Shown: positions 13,540 to 24,647 of the stretch, piece by piece
Position numbering within the stretch: position 1 is the first letter of the stretch
How the letters are laid out: each line of letters starts with the position of its first letter
Assembly: GCF_000327385.1 (NCBI RefSeq)
Contig: NW_008709027.1
Span: 2,343,952 to 2,407,951 of the forward strand
Direction: 5' to 3'
Length of the DNA: 64,000 nucleotides
Source: Lottia gigantea
Lineage: Eukaryota; Mollusca; Gastropoda; Lottiidae
Made by a program: the position numbers and the translations under genes
The notes under the pieces: model-generated
Database searches by the model: none
Seen by the model: only the letters and a program-made list of their open reading frames with translations
What the model was told of the DNA's origin: nothing

Positions 13540-14830
13540 GCATTTGCTTGTTTTGATAAACATGGGTTTTCTGTACAATATCAGCTAGTAGAATGAATCC
13601 AGTACTTTCAAGCAAGGTAAAATGTATTTATGTATACTTTGACATAAACAAAATGGCGGATTTCAGTTATAACCAAACGTCACAATTTTTTATCTATAAT
13701 CCCTAGCTGTAATCGGAATTCCAAGTGTCGTCTGCAAGAATGTAGTCCAACGATTGAAATCACATGATCAACTAGCGGATTCCGTGTTAGCAGAAAAATT
13801 CTATGGAACACAATGTGGGCCATATTCATATGTTGTTTCAATGACTTTTAGCAATAAATCACCCAATGTATCTTATTTTGTCAGTCACTATTTTTTTTTC
13901 AAATCATGGATCTTTGAAGGAATTGTCACTAGTTATAATGAATTGATATCAAAGATATACTAAGAGAAGTATACCACTGGGTATCCATACAACGCGTTTT
14001 TCTCGACTTATTTATAGTTCAAACATAGTACACGAAAATAGGTGACGCATTTTGCCGCCCAGTTGTCGAGTTGGTTACTCATGAAATATGGGTCAAAGTG
14101 AGGGATTCATAAAGGAAATCGAAACAAACCAATTTCAATTATTTTGTAGTAAAGTCAAGTAACCTAATTTCGTGGAAACCTATTATTCATGGATTTCCGG
14201 AACTGTTTAATAATTTACATGAGTGACCTTGCGCGACCTCCGCATTAGTTTGTTTTGATAAACATGGGTTTTCTGTACAATATCTGCTAGTAGAATGAAT
14301 CCAGTAGTTTCAAGCAGGGTAAAATTTATTAATGTATACTTTGACAAATACAAAATGGCGGATTTCAGTTATTACCAAACGTCACCATTTTTTATCCGCC
14401 AAATTTCCTTATAATCCCAAGCGGTAATTGGATCCCAAGTGTCGTCTGCTAGAATGTAGTCCAACGAATGAATTGACGTGATCAACTAGCGGATTCCGTG
14501 TCAGCAGAAAATTTCTATGGAGCACAAAGTGGACCATATTNNCTATGTGTTTAGTGACCAATCCACTATTTTTTTTTTAAATCGTGGTTCTTTGAGGAAT
14601 AGTTATAATGAATTGATATTAAAGATAAATACTAAGAGAAGTTAATTATACCACCCGGTATCCATACAACGTGTTTTTCTAGACTTATTTATAGATCAAA
14701 CATTGTACACAAAAATAGGTGACACATTCTGCCGCCGTTGTCGAGTTGGTTGCTCATGAAATATGGGTCAAAGTGAAGGATTCATAAAGAAAATCAAAAT
14801 AAACCAATTTTAATTATTTTGTAGAATATC
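13540..14830 (+). repeat. direct segmental duplication, two ~0.6-kb copies
   Basis: Copy A runs about 13540-14155 and copy B about 14252-14828. They share long stretches, for example AAACATGGGTTTTCTGTACA and the AACTAGCGGATTCCGTGT stretch, with scattered substitutions and small indels. Copy B contains two unknown bases (14541-14542), a sign that the assembly was uncertain here. No coding content is visible in either copy. Confidence 0.85.
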
Positions 14831-15559
14831 TGAGGAAACATATAAGACATAAAAAAAAAAATTCGTTTTTTTAACTTTGACGAAATTCGGTGTTAAATCT
14901 TAATATCCACAAAAATAGGTTACACCACTGTATTTTTATGTTGATAATTTTAAACTCATGCAAAAGTTATCAGCAAAAAATCAAAACAACAATTTTACAA
15001 TTGCAATAACAAATCGTATAATAATACATTATAACTTTGTCAAGAGCAAAAATGGTGGCATTGCCCATACAAAGTTCAGAACGTGGCTGAACGAATTCTC
15101 CTTAAAAAATGAACGAAAGCAGATATTTGTTACCTTTGCAAATCAATTCCCAAAGGTTGGGTTCAGGAACTCTTGTGATTACCGACATTTTTGTTTATGC
15201 TCAACAGCCACCGGAAATGTTATTATGTGCAAAAGAAAAGAGTGCTGTCTTCTCTCTACAGAAACGTCACAAAACAGTAACATGCATTCCTACTGATATA
15301 TTTTTATTAATTTCATATATTAGAAAACTGTTTAGTGGGTTAACATGCGGGGCATAGATCATAAAATTATCCCTGTGCTTTAAAAAATAAATCCCTTGGT
15401 TACTGTATACATACGCACAATTACGAGGGAGGTAACTCCAAAGAAACAAATTCGACTACAGACTACACATAAGTACACATCATGTCTTCATACACCAATG
15501 TCATTTATTTGTAGCTCATACAAATCCCAAATTTATACCCTCAATACACTTTACAAAGG

Positions 15560-15937
15560 CTAGCCTTTAAAATTAAGTTCTAGCTTTACAAATGCTTTCA
15601 ATGACGGATTATCAATCTGTTCTAAAGCTTCAAGAGCAGATTTTCCACCATCTTTATAATAATCTTTTAATTCCTCAGCATAAGCTATCCAGACACAGTT
15701 TGCGCAACCACTCATGCAACAGTCAATTGGTGGTTCGGGAGGTGGACCCTTCCCAGGAATTACATTTCTGGTATAACTCAAAGATTTTGTTTTAGTATTT
15801 TCTGAAATTAAATAATGCGATGTTTCTTCATCACCATTTTCAGATTTTAACAATTTTGATGTATGATAAAATTTCACAGAACTAAGATTATATCGTAGAC
15901 GAAGCAAAAAAGTTAACAATTTTAAATTAGTCTTCAT
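15560..15937 (-). CDS. OXLD1: oxidoreductase-like domain-containing protein 1 (OXLD1)
   Basis: A single-exon frame of 125 residues. The C-terminal half is the Oxidored-like domain: PPPEPPIDCCMSGCANCVW (about residues 63-81) with its four conserved cysteines, then AYAEELKDYYKDGGKSALEA. Human OXLD1 has the same order, with PPTNCCMSGCPNCVWVEYA, and similar length (147 residues). The N-terminus is rich in Lys, Arg, Leu and Ser and poor in acidic residues, which suits a mitochondrial presequence; human OXLD1 is reported as mitochondrial. I start at the ATG at 15937; an upstream in-frame GTG at 15943 is not a credible start. The biochemical role is unknown. It is head-to-head with CCDC137 across 409 bases and shares its promoter region. 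Confidence 0.93.
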   Translation of the reverse strand: MKTNLKLLTFLLRLRYNLSSVKFYHTSKLLKSENGDEETSHYLISENTKTKSLSYTRNVIPGKGPPPEPPIDCCMSGCANCVWIAYAEELKDYYKDGGKSALEALEQIDNPSLKAFVKLELNFKG

Positions 15938-16346
15938 TTCCACTTTTCGAAAAACTCTCTGTTTATCCTAGCCTCTCTCGATCGACACAGAATCAAGACT
16001 AAGAGCAAGACAGTCTAGTGACAGTCAGCACCAAAGCAGATCCCAGAGACAGGCAGTTAACCAGGCTATTTCATGTCTTTAATAAAATCTATTTCCTCTT
16101 TATTCCGTCAAAGGCAACAAGTTTGATCTTTCATATACACGAACATATTCTTCAAGAAAATTCGTCAGCTCTGTATGCACCAATACTAAACCTTCTCTTC
16201 CCAATTTTTACAAAGCGAAAGTAGAATTTGACAAGAATTCCCCGGAAATGACGTATAAAACAGCGCCACCTATAACAACAAATTAAGGAAATCCCTACAC
16301 ATGTGTAAATCTTAAATTGTTTGAAGATTCTTGTAATTAGTCAACA
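15938..16346. promoter_or_regulatory. bidirectional promoter between OXLD1 and CCDC137
   Basis: The 409 bases between the two ATGs carry CCGGAA (16242-16247), an ETS-type core, immediately followed by TGACGT (16249-16254), a CRE half-site. ETS and CRE sites are common in bidirectional housekeeping promoters. No TATA box is placed convincingly for either gene. The assignment rests on gene geometry plus these two motifs. Confidence 0.55.
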
Positions 16347-19300
16347 ATGTCTAAGATCTCAAACACACAACGTAGAAAAAAAAATAAAAAATTTGAACAT
16401 TTCAGGAAGAAACTCAGAGAAACACAACTAAATGCTAAAAAGTAATGGTAATAGTCTATTGACATTGTCCTGGTTATCTCAACTGGATAAGTCACAAGTT
16501 GTCGATGATGATAATAGTGTCATCAGCATCAGCCTTCATCAGCAAAATTGCAATAATGACCCAAGTAAAAACATCTGCCCCTACCCCAGCTTCTGATAGA
16601 TATTTATTATCGACTGGAGTAGAGGCAGTAAAACTAGACTCTGTTTAAAGCTATGGGGTTATTCCATATCTTTGAAAATAAATTTTTTCTGACATTATAT
16701 TAATTAAATTACCTTTATATTTATGATGACTGTAAAAGTGTATATTATCGTTGGATATCAGTGTAACTTTTGCCAGTATCATGTGACTTTGTGAAAATTT
16801 GGCCCCTCAACAGTTTTAAATGGCTGACTGTAGATTGTTAAGATAAATGAAGATGTGACATGAATGGTGTATGGGGAGTATGATGGCATGACATGACGAC
16901 AAAAATATCCATCTTTCCGAATATATTTGGGTTTGGTGGGCCAGATTTGAATAAATAGGTTTAAAACCCCTGCACTTTCGAAGGTGCCAAAAATTTCCCA
17001 TAAAACATGGATGCGTTTTTCAACACTTGAATAGAGACCGATATTACGGTCTTTAATGACTCATGTTTTTTGAGATAATGATAATGAATTGTTTTTGAAA
17101 TATTAAGCAAAATTTTAATTCTAAATGGAAGTCTTTAAAATAAAACCTCACAGCTCCATTGCAATTAATGCTCTATGAAAAAATATGGTGGTGTTTCCAA
17201 TGGGCAAAGATGTCCAGGGCAATTTTGAGTCAAAATTATGAGAGGGCAAACTGTATTTACTTCTAAAAGCTAAGCCCATCTTTGTTCACATCAGTTCTGA
17301 TACTTCAGTTTAAGGATATGTAGAACACCACTTACTAGTAATCAAAAAATAAGTAGGACACCCAGTAATACACGAGGCAATTTGAAATAAAGCTAGTATA
17401 TTACATGGAGGTTTTTGTCTTCTATAATCCTCAACCAACCATTTGATTTAATTGTAGTTGTTGTTTTCAGAGCTCCAAGAATTGGTAAACCTCAAAAAAG
17501 TAAGAAACATAAAAAGTTAAAGGCAGTAGATCCTTTTTATCATGGAGAGAGAAAAGATAAGTAAGTGCAGTATATTGTATTCCTAATTTGAATTTGGATT
17601 CCGTTTCAATTGCTTTTGCATAATTATACAAAAATTTCTGTTGAAAAATTACTTTTTTAAATAGATCTTAACATTAACATTTGATGTGTTTAAAAGTGGA
17701 GAATACCAAGTTAATCAATATATACTCTTACTGAAAAGTTATATGCATTTTATCATCTATTTTGTCATGATTTTCACTTTTTTCATTAGATTATTTAAAG
17801 GTATTAATCAGAAACCCCAATCATTAGAACAAGAAGTGCCGAAGAAAGCATTAGAAGTTTTAGAACTGATGAAAGAAACAAAGAAAATGAAAAAGAAAAA
17901 GAAGAAAGCCAAACATCAAGTCAGTATGAAACCAGAAGAGTTCAGAAAGACTGTGAATAATTCAAACAATGATAATAACTTAGGTATAAGTAATGCATTA
18001 AAACAACAACCAGGAGAAACTGATCGAAGGTTTTTACACAGATTAAATGAAGAGTCAAAAAAAGCTATGTTAATGGCTAAATTGGCTGATAAGTGGGATG
18101 TAAGTATATTCAAGCCTTGTTCTTTAAATATAACATCAAATAGTTTTGAGATGGTTATCATGTTTACATCATTTTATATATTTTATCATTTTTATTATTT
18201 AGTATTCTATTTGGTCTAGACCTGTTTTGTTGCAAATTTATACTATAAAACTTTTTCAAGAACAGAAAGAGAAACAACAATAGCTTCTGATTACTATTAA
18301 TATCAGTAATACCTGCCTTTAGATAGTGTTTTTCTTTTGAATTCATTTGTCAATAAATATTAGGCAGATGTGGTTGAAACAGAAGATGGAGAATTTAAGA
18401 TTAAAAAAGAAAAGAAACCTAGCGAGAAAAAGAAAAGGTAATTTCTAATACTTCAAGGGTTTCACTCATCTGAATATTCATGAACTAATTGTTATGCATC
18501 TCATATTCTGGGTCAGGGAATTCCTGTATGTCTACTCAAAAGTGTTTTTGATTGGTTAGTTTTAGCTTAGATAACGTCGTGCAAAATTCAACAGTATGAC
18601 ATTGACAATCTTTCAAACTGAAAAGTCTTACGGACAGTTAGTAAAACTTTTTAATGATTGAAAGAGGTTATGACTGCCTTATTTCTTGTTTTCTTAACCA
18701 CTTTGTTAAAAGAATAACAAAAATTAATTAGTTTTACAAACAAAAATGATCAGTAAATCCTTTCATTATCGATGAAAAAAAGAAAGGCATATATTATAAA
18801 AGGGTAGTCAAGATAAGTTTGACAGTTTCTCTTTTGGGATACAGTTTAGAATATAGGGTGTCATTTGGGATCAACACCAACTCCTCATATTTTTTATGGT
18901 GTAATTGCTTGAAAACTGTGATCTTGATTTTGTTACCTCAATGATAAAATGTTATATATAGTCTATCTTGATCAAGGGTATGAAACTTAGACATCAAACT
19001 TACTTATCTTATTAGGAGAGCAGCAGAAAAAAGGGAAGAAAAAAGGCAGAAAAGAGATGAGAAGTTCATTGATGATTATCAAGAATTCAAAACTTTTGAA
19101 GGTAATAAGGAATCAGATGAACCAGTATCGGACGCTCAGACTTCTCCTGTCTATGATAAAGATATAGGGAGTTACAGTTGAATTTAGTGTAACAAGGCTT
19201 CAAACTTCATCAAGGGAGATCTCAATTCAGTATATTCAGTCTACAAGACTTAAACGACTTGTTTACAACAGAACCACAATGGCAATCCCCACAAGTGTTG

Positions 19301-20239
19301 TCAGTTTATCTTTGACATTTTAGCTGCAGCTTAATTTATTGATTTCTCCAGCAGTTAATTCCGCAGAGATTGTCATAACCACGGAATTGATTTTGAATAA
19401 TATTTCCATCACCAAAACGGATTAGATTAACAGCTAATCAGATTCGTAAGCCACTGTTGACTTGATAAATCACTAAGATTTTAAGCAACTGTTCCAGGCA
19501 ATCTTTTATTGCAGCTGTGTGAGACAAAGAGAGACCAGATGATAGAGGCTATTGGACTAGCAATTCGGTTAATGTCAGCTTTAACAAAAATAAAATAGGA
19601 TGCAAATTTTGTTGTTCATCCAACAAGTGCTTTCCATATCAGTCTTGAAAATAAAAGCATTCAGAGGGAGAAGGTTTAATCACAGCCTAACTTTAAGACA
19701 TACCCCATTTCTCCATTCTCCATTTGTCCCGTATATATCCTATAAACCTAAACTTCTTTTCTTGGTAGATCATGTTGAATTTGGTGAAGTAGTTCATGCA
19801 CCACCTTCTCTGTCATCATTACCAAGAAAAGCTAATAAAGATAATGGAGCTAGAAAGGTACATTTTTATTTTTTAACTATAAAGATATTTGGATTCATGA
19901 AATATGTAGAACATTATTGAAAATCAAAAGCTTATAACTGAGCATATATTAGTGTCAAAACTGACTCAATATTTGTACCAAATTAAAGTGATTTCACTTT
20001 ACTTATTATACATGTAATTTTTCTTACAGCCTGGCAGTAAGTCTTTGATATTGAAAGACATTCTGATATCTAATAAACTAAGTAACAATAATAGTGAAAG
20101 GACAACAGGAAAACGTAAAGTTGGACAATCATTAAAGAGAAAATTGATATCTCCAGCCCAGCAAGTTATTCTAGATAAGGAGAGAGATAGAGTCATTGAT
20201 GTGTATAGACAGATGAAAGAAGCAAAACTGAAAAAATAA
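16347..20239 (+). CDS. CCDC137: coiled-coil domain-containing protein 137 (CCDC137)
   Basis: Seven exons join in frame to 317 residues: 16347-16441, 17471-17560, 17790-18099, 18364-18437, 19016-19101, 19769-19857, 20030-20239 (stop TAA at 20237). All introns are GT-AG. The protein is very basic at its N-terminus (MSKISNTQRRKKNKKFEHF), has a Lys-rich helix in exon 3, then GETDRRFLHRLNEESKKAML, HVEFGEVVHAPP and a final helix ending DKERDRVIDVYRQMKEAK. These match human CCDC137 blocks GESDGAYIHRMQQEAQ, VKFGEVVLQPPEL and EEERERAVQAYRALKQ. Human CCDC137 is 289 residues. Charge and the human protein's reported nuclear/nucleolar association suggest a chromatin or nucleolar role, but no activity is known. 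Exon 5 would read through its donor to a stop at 19179-19181 if unspliced. A polyadenylation signal AATAAA is at 20452-20457. Confidence 0.92.
16565..17060. repeat. old interspersed element in CCDC137 intron 1
   Basis: Shares short blocks in the same order with 21210-21500 in the H1 intron: ACTGGAGTAGAG, GACATGACA, ATAGGTTTAAAACCC and CTTGAATAGAGAC. This suggests two heavily diverged copies of one family. Ends could not be fixed. Confidence 0.45.
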
Positions 20240-21032
20240 AATCAACATGTAATTATAAGCCATTATTAATGTAGAAAACCCCTTAAAGATAGAGCTTTAA
20301 GACAATTTTGAAGAAACAATTAAACTGGCAGTGGGAAATAATTTCTTCCAAATTAATATGCTGATCAGCTGTATCAAGAACAGAAACTTTCACCAGAAGA
20401 GAACATAAGATACATAATACCTAGTTCAAAGATGTATACTTTATATGTGTAAATAAATCATATATTTGAAGAAGAAAACATTAATTATCTTTCAGTCCAG
20501 TGTAATTTTTGTTCAAATACCCATTTAAAATCATGGCTTTAAATATTATTAATTAGTTATGTTCTCATGGAATGGAAGAAGGCCATTCAGGATGTGAAAT
20601 AATTCTATTATGTTTTTATATGGATACATAGAGAGCTTTGATGCAGGAGTTTGGATTTCTTCAGATTTGACACAAAATAGAAAGTTACGGGCATTATTTC
20701 ACATCTGTGACAAACATTTCTTGTCTTCAATTGTTTCTGTCTGGGAATACCTTCTATACATTTTTGATGCAAATATATTGAATAGATTGCCTAAGCACTG
20801 GAGAATCCTCGGAAACTATTGTTTTATGCATTACTTCATCTTATAAAGAAACTTAGCATACTTTATGACCAGTCTGAGCAATCTCAACCTCTGCCAATAA
20901 TTTTCATAGAAAAGAAAATGGAAGATTAAAAATCTTATTTATACAAATTTCTAAAATGTGATATTAAACAAGTGAAAATATTACAGTGACATGAACATAT
21001 AATAGATAAGCACTAAAGTATTATAGTTTGGT
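20240..21032. other. convergent 3' UTRs of CCDC137 and histone H1
   Basis: No exon is recognised. The CCDC137 polyadenylation signal is at 20452. On the minus strand no replication-dependent histone 3' stem-loop is visible downstream of the H1 stop, so the H1 message is probably polyadenylated. Confidence 0.6.
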
Positions 21033-22546
21033 TTATTCTGCCTTCTTTTTGGAAACTGTCTTCTTTGGGGTAGCTTTCTTTTTAGTTGCTGTTTTAGTTT
21101 TTTCTTTTATTTTAGGTGAAGTTTTGGAAACCTTTTTCTTTTTATTTTCCTGAAAAATTTGAAATAGAAAAATATATGTAGGCCTACATCTAAAACTGTA
21201 GGCCGAAACTCTATTACCGTCTCTGATGGATATTTTGACAGTTGTCAGCTGGAGTAGAGTCAGAAGAAAAAGACTTCACCTAAAAAAAACTTTGATGGAA
21301 CTTGAGACATGACATAAATGTAGGTAGTGTAGGTAGAAAGTGATAGTATGACTGAACTACAAAAATATTAAATATTATTAGGTATCTATATAGGTTTAAA
21401 ACCCATTTTACAGGGCCTATTTGTTCTGTCTCTGCATCAGCTGACATCTGTCCAAATAGCTATCAGAGGCTTGAATAGAGACAGATGTTTCGGTGTACTA
21501 CAACTGAAACTCAAGTCAGTTGATTGCTTGTTAAGTACTGAATAATGTTGACTATAACCATGTTAATTTGTTGAAATTAAATCCAGAAATAAAGGTGACA
21601 ATCTAGATATAAAACTCAGTAAATGAATAGTTTTCAAACAATCATACACTAAAAACCATATTAAGCACCCAGGCAGTGTTCTTTAAAATTGTAAAACAGT
21701 GAGAGAAAATTTGAATTATTCTGAGATAAATTTGAATAATAAGACTAAAGTTGGTTAAGAAGCTGCGTTTGACCCTTGTTTGATTCAAATTTGTAGGTCT
21801 AGTGGTATTTTACCCATTCTTTACCCTCAAGCTTTTTATGTCATAGATTCCTTCATTCAAAAATGTAAAAATCTTGCCTTCTCCATTACTTCTATAAGGT
21901 TCTTTTTTGGAGCAGTTTTCTTAGGTGTGTTCGACTTGGTAGACTTTTTCTTAGTAGACAGTGGTGTTTTGGATTTGGTTTTCGCTGGGGTTTGCTTTAT
22001 GGATTTCAAAGCTGATTTTTCATTTTTCTTGTAGGCTGTTTTTGACATGGATTTGGCTTTAACTTTTGAATTGGGTTTTGACTTGGGTTTCGACTTGGGT
22101 TTTGGTTTGGACTCCACTGCTTTAGCTTTTGCCTTTTCTTTCTTAGCCAATTTTTCTTGTTTTTCAACTGATACCTGGTCATATCTGAACCTTCCTGTTA
22201 ATTTTGCCTCGAGATCTGCAGATGATTTTTTTGGTCTCATGATGGTTCCATTTTCTAACCCCTTCGCTAGAGCTTTTTTCAGTCGGTTTTTGGTGTTATT
22301 AGGATCTACGGTGGGGTATTTGTCAAGAATAAAAGAACGAATAGCAATGACAGAGACACCCGTCTTATTATCAAGTGTTTTCAATGCATCAATTACCATC
22401 AAATAAAATGTAGGAGGTTTAACAATCTTCATTTTTGTAACCTTTGCTTTAGCCAATTGAGGTTTAGAAACTGGCTTTTCTGTATCACCACCACTTCCGT
22501 CGTCAATATTACTGCCACTATCACTATTTTCTCGACTTTCAGCCAT
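21033..22546 (-). CDS. linker histone H1 (H1.0/replacement-like), two exons
   Basis: Exon 1 is 22546-21890 and exon 2 is 21149-21033 (stop TAA at 21035-21033), joined at phase 0 into 257 residues. An acidic/Ser-Gly N-terminal tail is followed by a globular H15 winged-helix domain from about residue 43 (KPPTFYLMVIDALKTLDNKT) through NNTKNRLKKALAKGLENGT to GRFRYD. After it comes a long Lys/Ala/Pro/Ser tail with KSKPKSKP repeats, continued in exon 2. The start at MAESREN (22546) is preferred over an upstream in-frame ATG at 22591 because the extra residues do not resemble a histone tail. An intron and the lack of a 3' stem-loop point to a replication-independent H1. It binds linker DNA at the nucleosome entry and exit sites. 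I cannot choose between H1.0-like and other variants. Confidence 0.9.
21210..21500. repeat. old interspersed element in H1 intron
   Basis: Diverged partner of 16565-17060 (see there), lying in the single intron of the H1 gene. A Polymorphic-looking TATT-rich segment follows around 21360. Confidence 0.4.
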
Positions 22547-22690
22547 GGTTTTCTTCTTTTCTATAAGAAAATACCCAACTATTTTGTTCAATCCTTATTG
22601 TAAATTTCCTTTCCCCGCTAAGTTAAACTTAACATTTCATTGGTCTCTTCTGTCATGTGGGATGCACGTGCATACGTCATAAGGTCATAG
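22547..22690 (-). promoter_or_regulatory. histone H1 upstream promoter region
   Basis: On the minus strand, ACCAAT (22643-22638) lies about 95 bases upstream of the ATG. Further up are the palindromic E-box CACGTG (22665-22670) and TACGTCAT (22673-22680), a CRE/ATF-like site. The AAACACA element typical of replication-dependent H1 promoters was not seen. Confidence 0.45.
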
Positions 22691-24566
22691 GTTGAAGTTC
22701 ACAATATTTTATCCTTACTTGGGTCAAATGTTAGTTACGTCTCTTTAGCTATAAGGGAAAAGCATGAACCTGTAGCTTCCTTTATACCCTAACCCACGGT
22801 GGGTTCGTTTTGCCGCATTGCCCAACTAGCCGCATCGTGCCCAACTGCACAAAAACGACTTGTAAAACGAAACTAAAGGTTTTTGATAAAATCCGGAATG
22901 ACCATTTGTTTCACATGAAACGAAATATTTTAATCTGTTGCCCCGCATCGATTTTCTTTTTATTTATAATTTGGACCTGTTAGGGAAATCGAAAGTAGAG
23001 TTTCATGGTAAAATCTGGAATAAAATAAATACCAAGTACAAACGATCAGAACCGTGTAGGGACCAAAACTACTCATCCTACAGATAAAGTTCAAAAAGTT
23101 TATTCCATGACAAAGTTTTCGATTTACAGCTTCAATATCATACATTTTACAACATCTACAGCTTACATTATCATTTCTGAAACAATACAAAAAGTACATC
23201 TTTAATTCTCTGATAAAACTCCAATTTTGCTTACAAATTAAGAGGGATATCAATGAGGTATAATGTGGAATTTGACGATTGTATCATGATCAATGTGGGT
23301 GGCTTGCCCACCTAATGCCTATGCGATAAAATGAAGTCAAAATAACAACACATACGCCCACCTTACGACAATTCAAGGACGACATTGTAGTAAATTCTAC
23401 GAAAATTATATACTTTACACCATTAAATACACAAATCGTAACAATTATAAGTTAAATTATTTATGAAAAAATTCTAAGGCTCAAAGCTGTGTTTCAATGT
23501 ATTTCAGCAGAAGGAACGTTACCTTTTTTGTGCGAGAAGATAACTATTTTTTGTCCTATTTCATGAAGTTCAGCTTGTTGTGGGCGCTTTTCCTGATTCT
23601 CTGGACCAATAATTAGTAAAGTTATGATCGTCAAAAGTAGCGAATATATGGGGTCATGTCATATTTCTAGCAAATCAGACGTGTAGAAGACTGGGTCTAT
23701 AAAAAACATCCATACATAGTAAGTATGTAGTAGTATAAAAACTGTGAATTAGGAAGAAAATCTGACCTAGTCGTCAAAATCATCAGGAAGGAAATTAACA
23801 CCGAGTGTCTGTAATATTCCTTTGTTGTATAAGTGTTATTTAACTTAACTAATCGACACTTTAATGGTAATTGCATACTGCCAGTATGTCTATCATTATG
23901 AAAGGTAATCTAAAATAACAAGTATGACAGCCATAAACTATTGTAATAAACCGTCACGCCCTGACATAAGCAAACAATACATTAACATCATACATACTAC
24001 AGTGTAAACTTGTATAGTGAAATCTATATTGTTTATTCACAGGATCGTTCAATATACTTTCTACAAATTATTCTAAAACTGAATAGATTATAATTTGATT
24101 CTTATGATATTTTCTTATGAATGTTGTGAGGTTTGTTTGAACCAATGGTGTTCTACTCTACTAAATTCGCGTGTTTCTTTATTTCGTTAACACTATACAT
24201 TTTATTGGTTAGATTTGGGAGCGGTTTAAATTTCTAGTATTCAGGCTTTATGTGAGAGTTGTGTAAATAAAGTTTTATTTTAAGTCAATGGATTATGAGT
24301 GGAAAGTTCGATTTGTGATTTATGGCACTTATTTGGCGTGGACGTAACCTAATTAAACAATGTTACTGTCCCTGCTAATGACGATAAGAATGAAGTTACG
24401 TTATGGAATTATTAAGTGACATTTTTATGTGTATGAAATATATGATGAAGTTTGAGTGTTATTTTCGATATAAATGTGTTCATGTTGAGTTCTATGTTAC
24501 AAACAGACAATTTGATAAATAAAAACCTTAGGTGTAAGAGCCTGATAATAAATGGTTTAAGGGGGT
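22691..24566. other. intergenic between H1 and the large lectin/CUB gene
   Basis: No gene recognised. A short fragment ACATACGCCCACC at 23350 is a remnant of the dispersed repeat's end. The last few hundred bases should contain the promoter and 5' UTR of the large gene starting at 24567; no motif was convincing. Confidence 0.45.
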
Positions 24567-24647
24567 ATGGCTAGACTTTTATACCAACTTGGTGCAGTGT
24601 TGTTAATATGTGCACTAAATGTATTGAGACCTGTTGACAATATAACG
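24567..24647 (+). CDS. exon 1: signal peptide of the large gene
   Basis: Reads [20 protein letters not shown] then RPVDNIT and ends at GTAAGT in phase 0. A positive residue followed by a run of Leu, Val, Ile, Ala and Cys makes a good cleavable signal sequence. The next coding exon is 5.6 kb away at 30274, also phase 0. Exon 2 codes a short linker ([20 protein letters not shown]) to the lectin domain. Confidence 0.75.

Noticed and set aside
15938-15943. OXLD1 start at 15943
   Set aside because: That codon is GTG; the first ATG in frame is at 15937.
22547-22591. Longer H1 N-terminus from an ATG at 22591
   Set aside because: The extra residues (NKIVGYFLIEKKKT) do not resemble a histone tail; the next ATG gives a normal MAES start.
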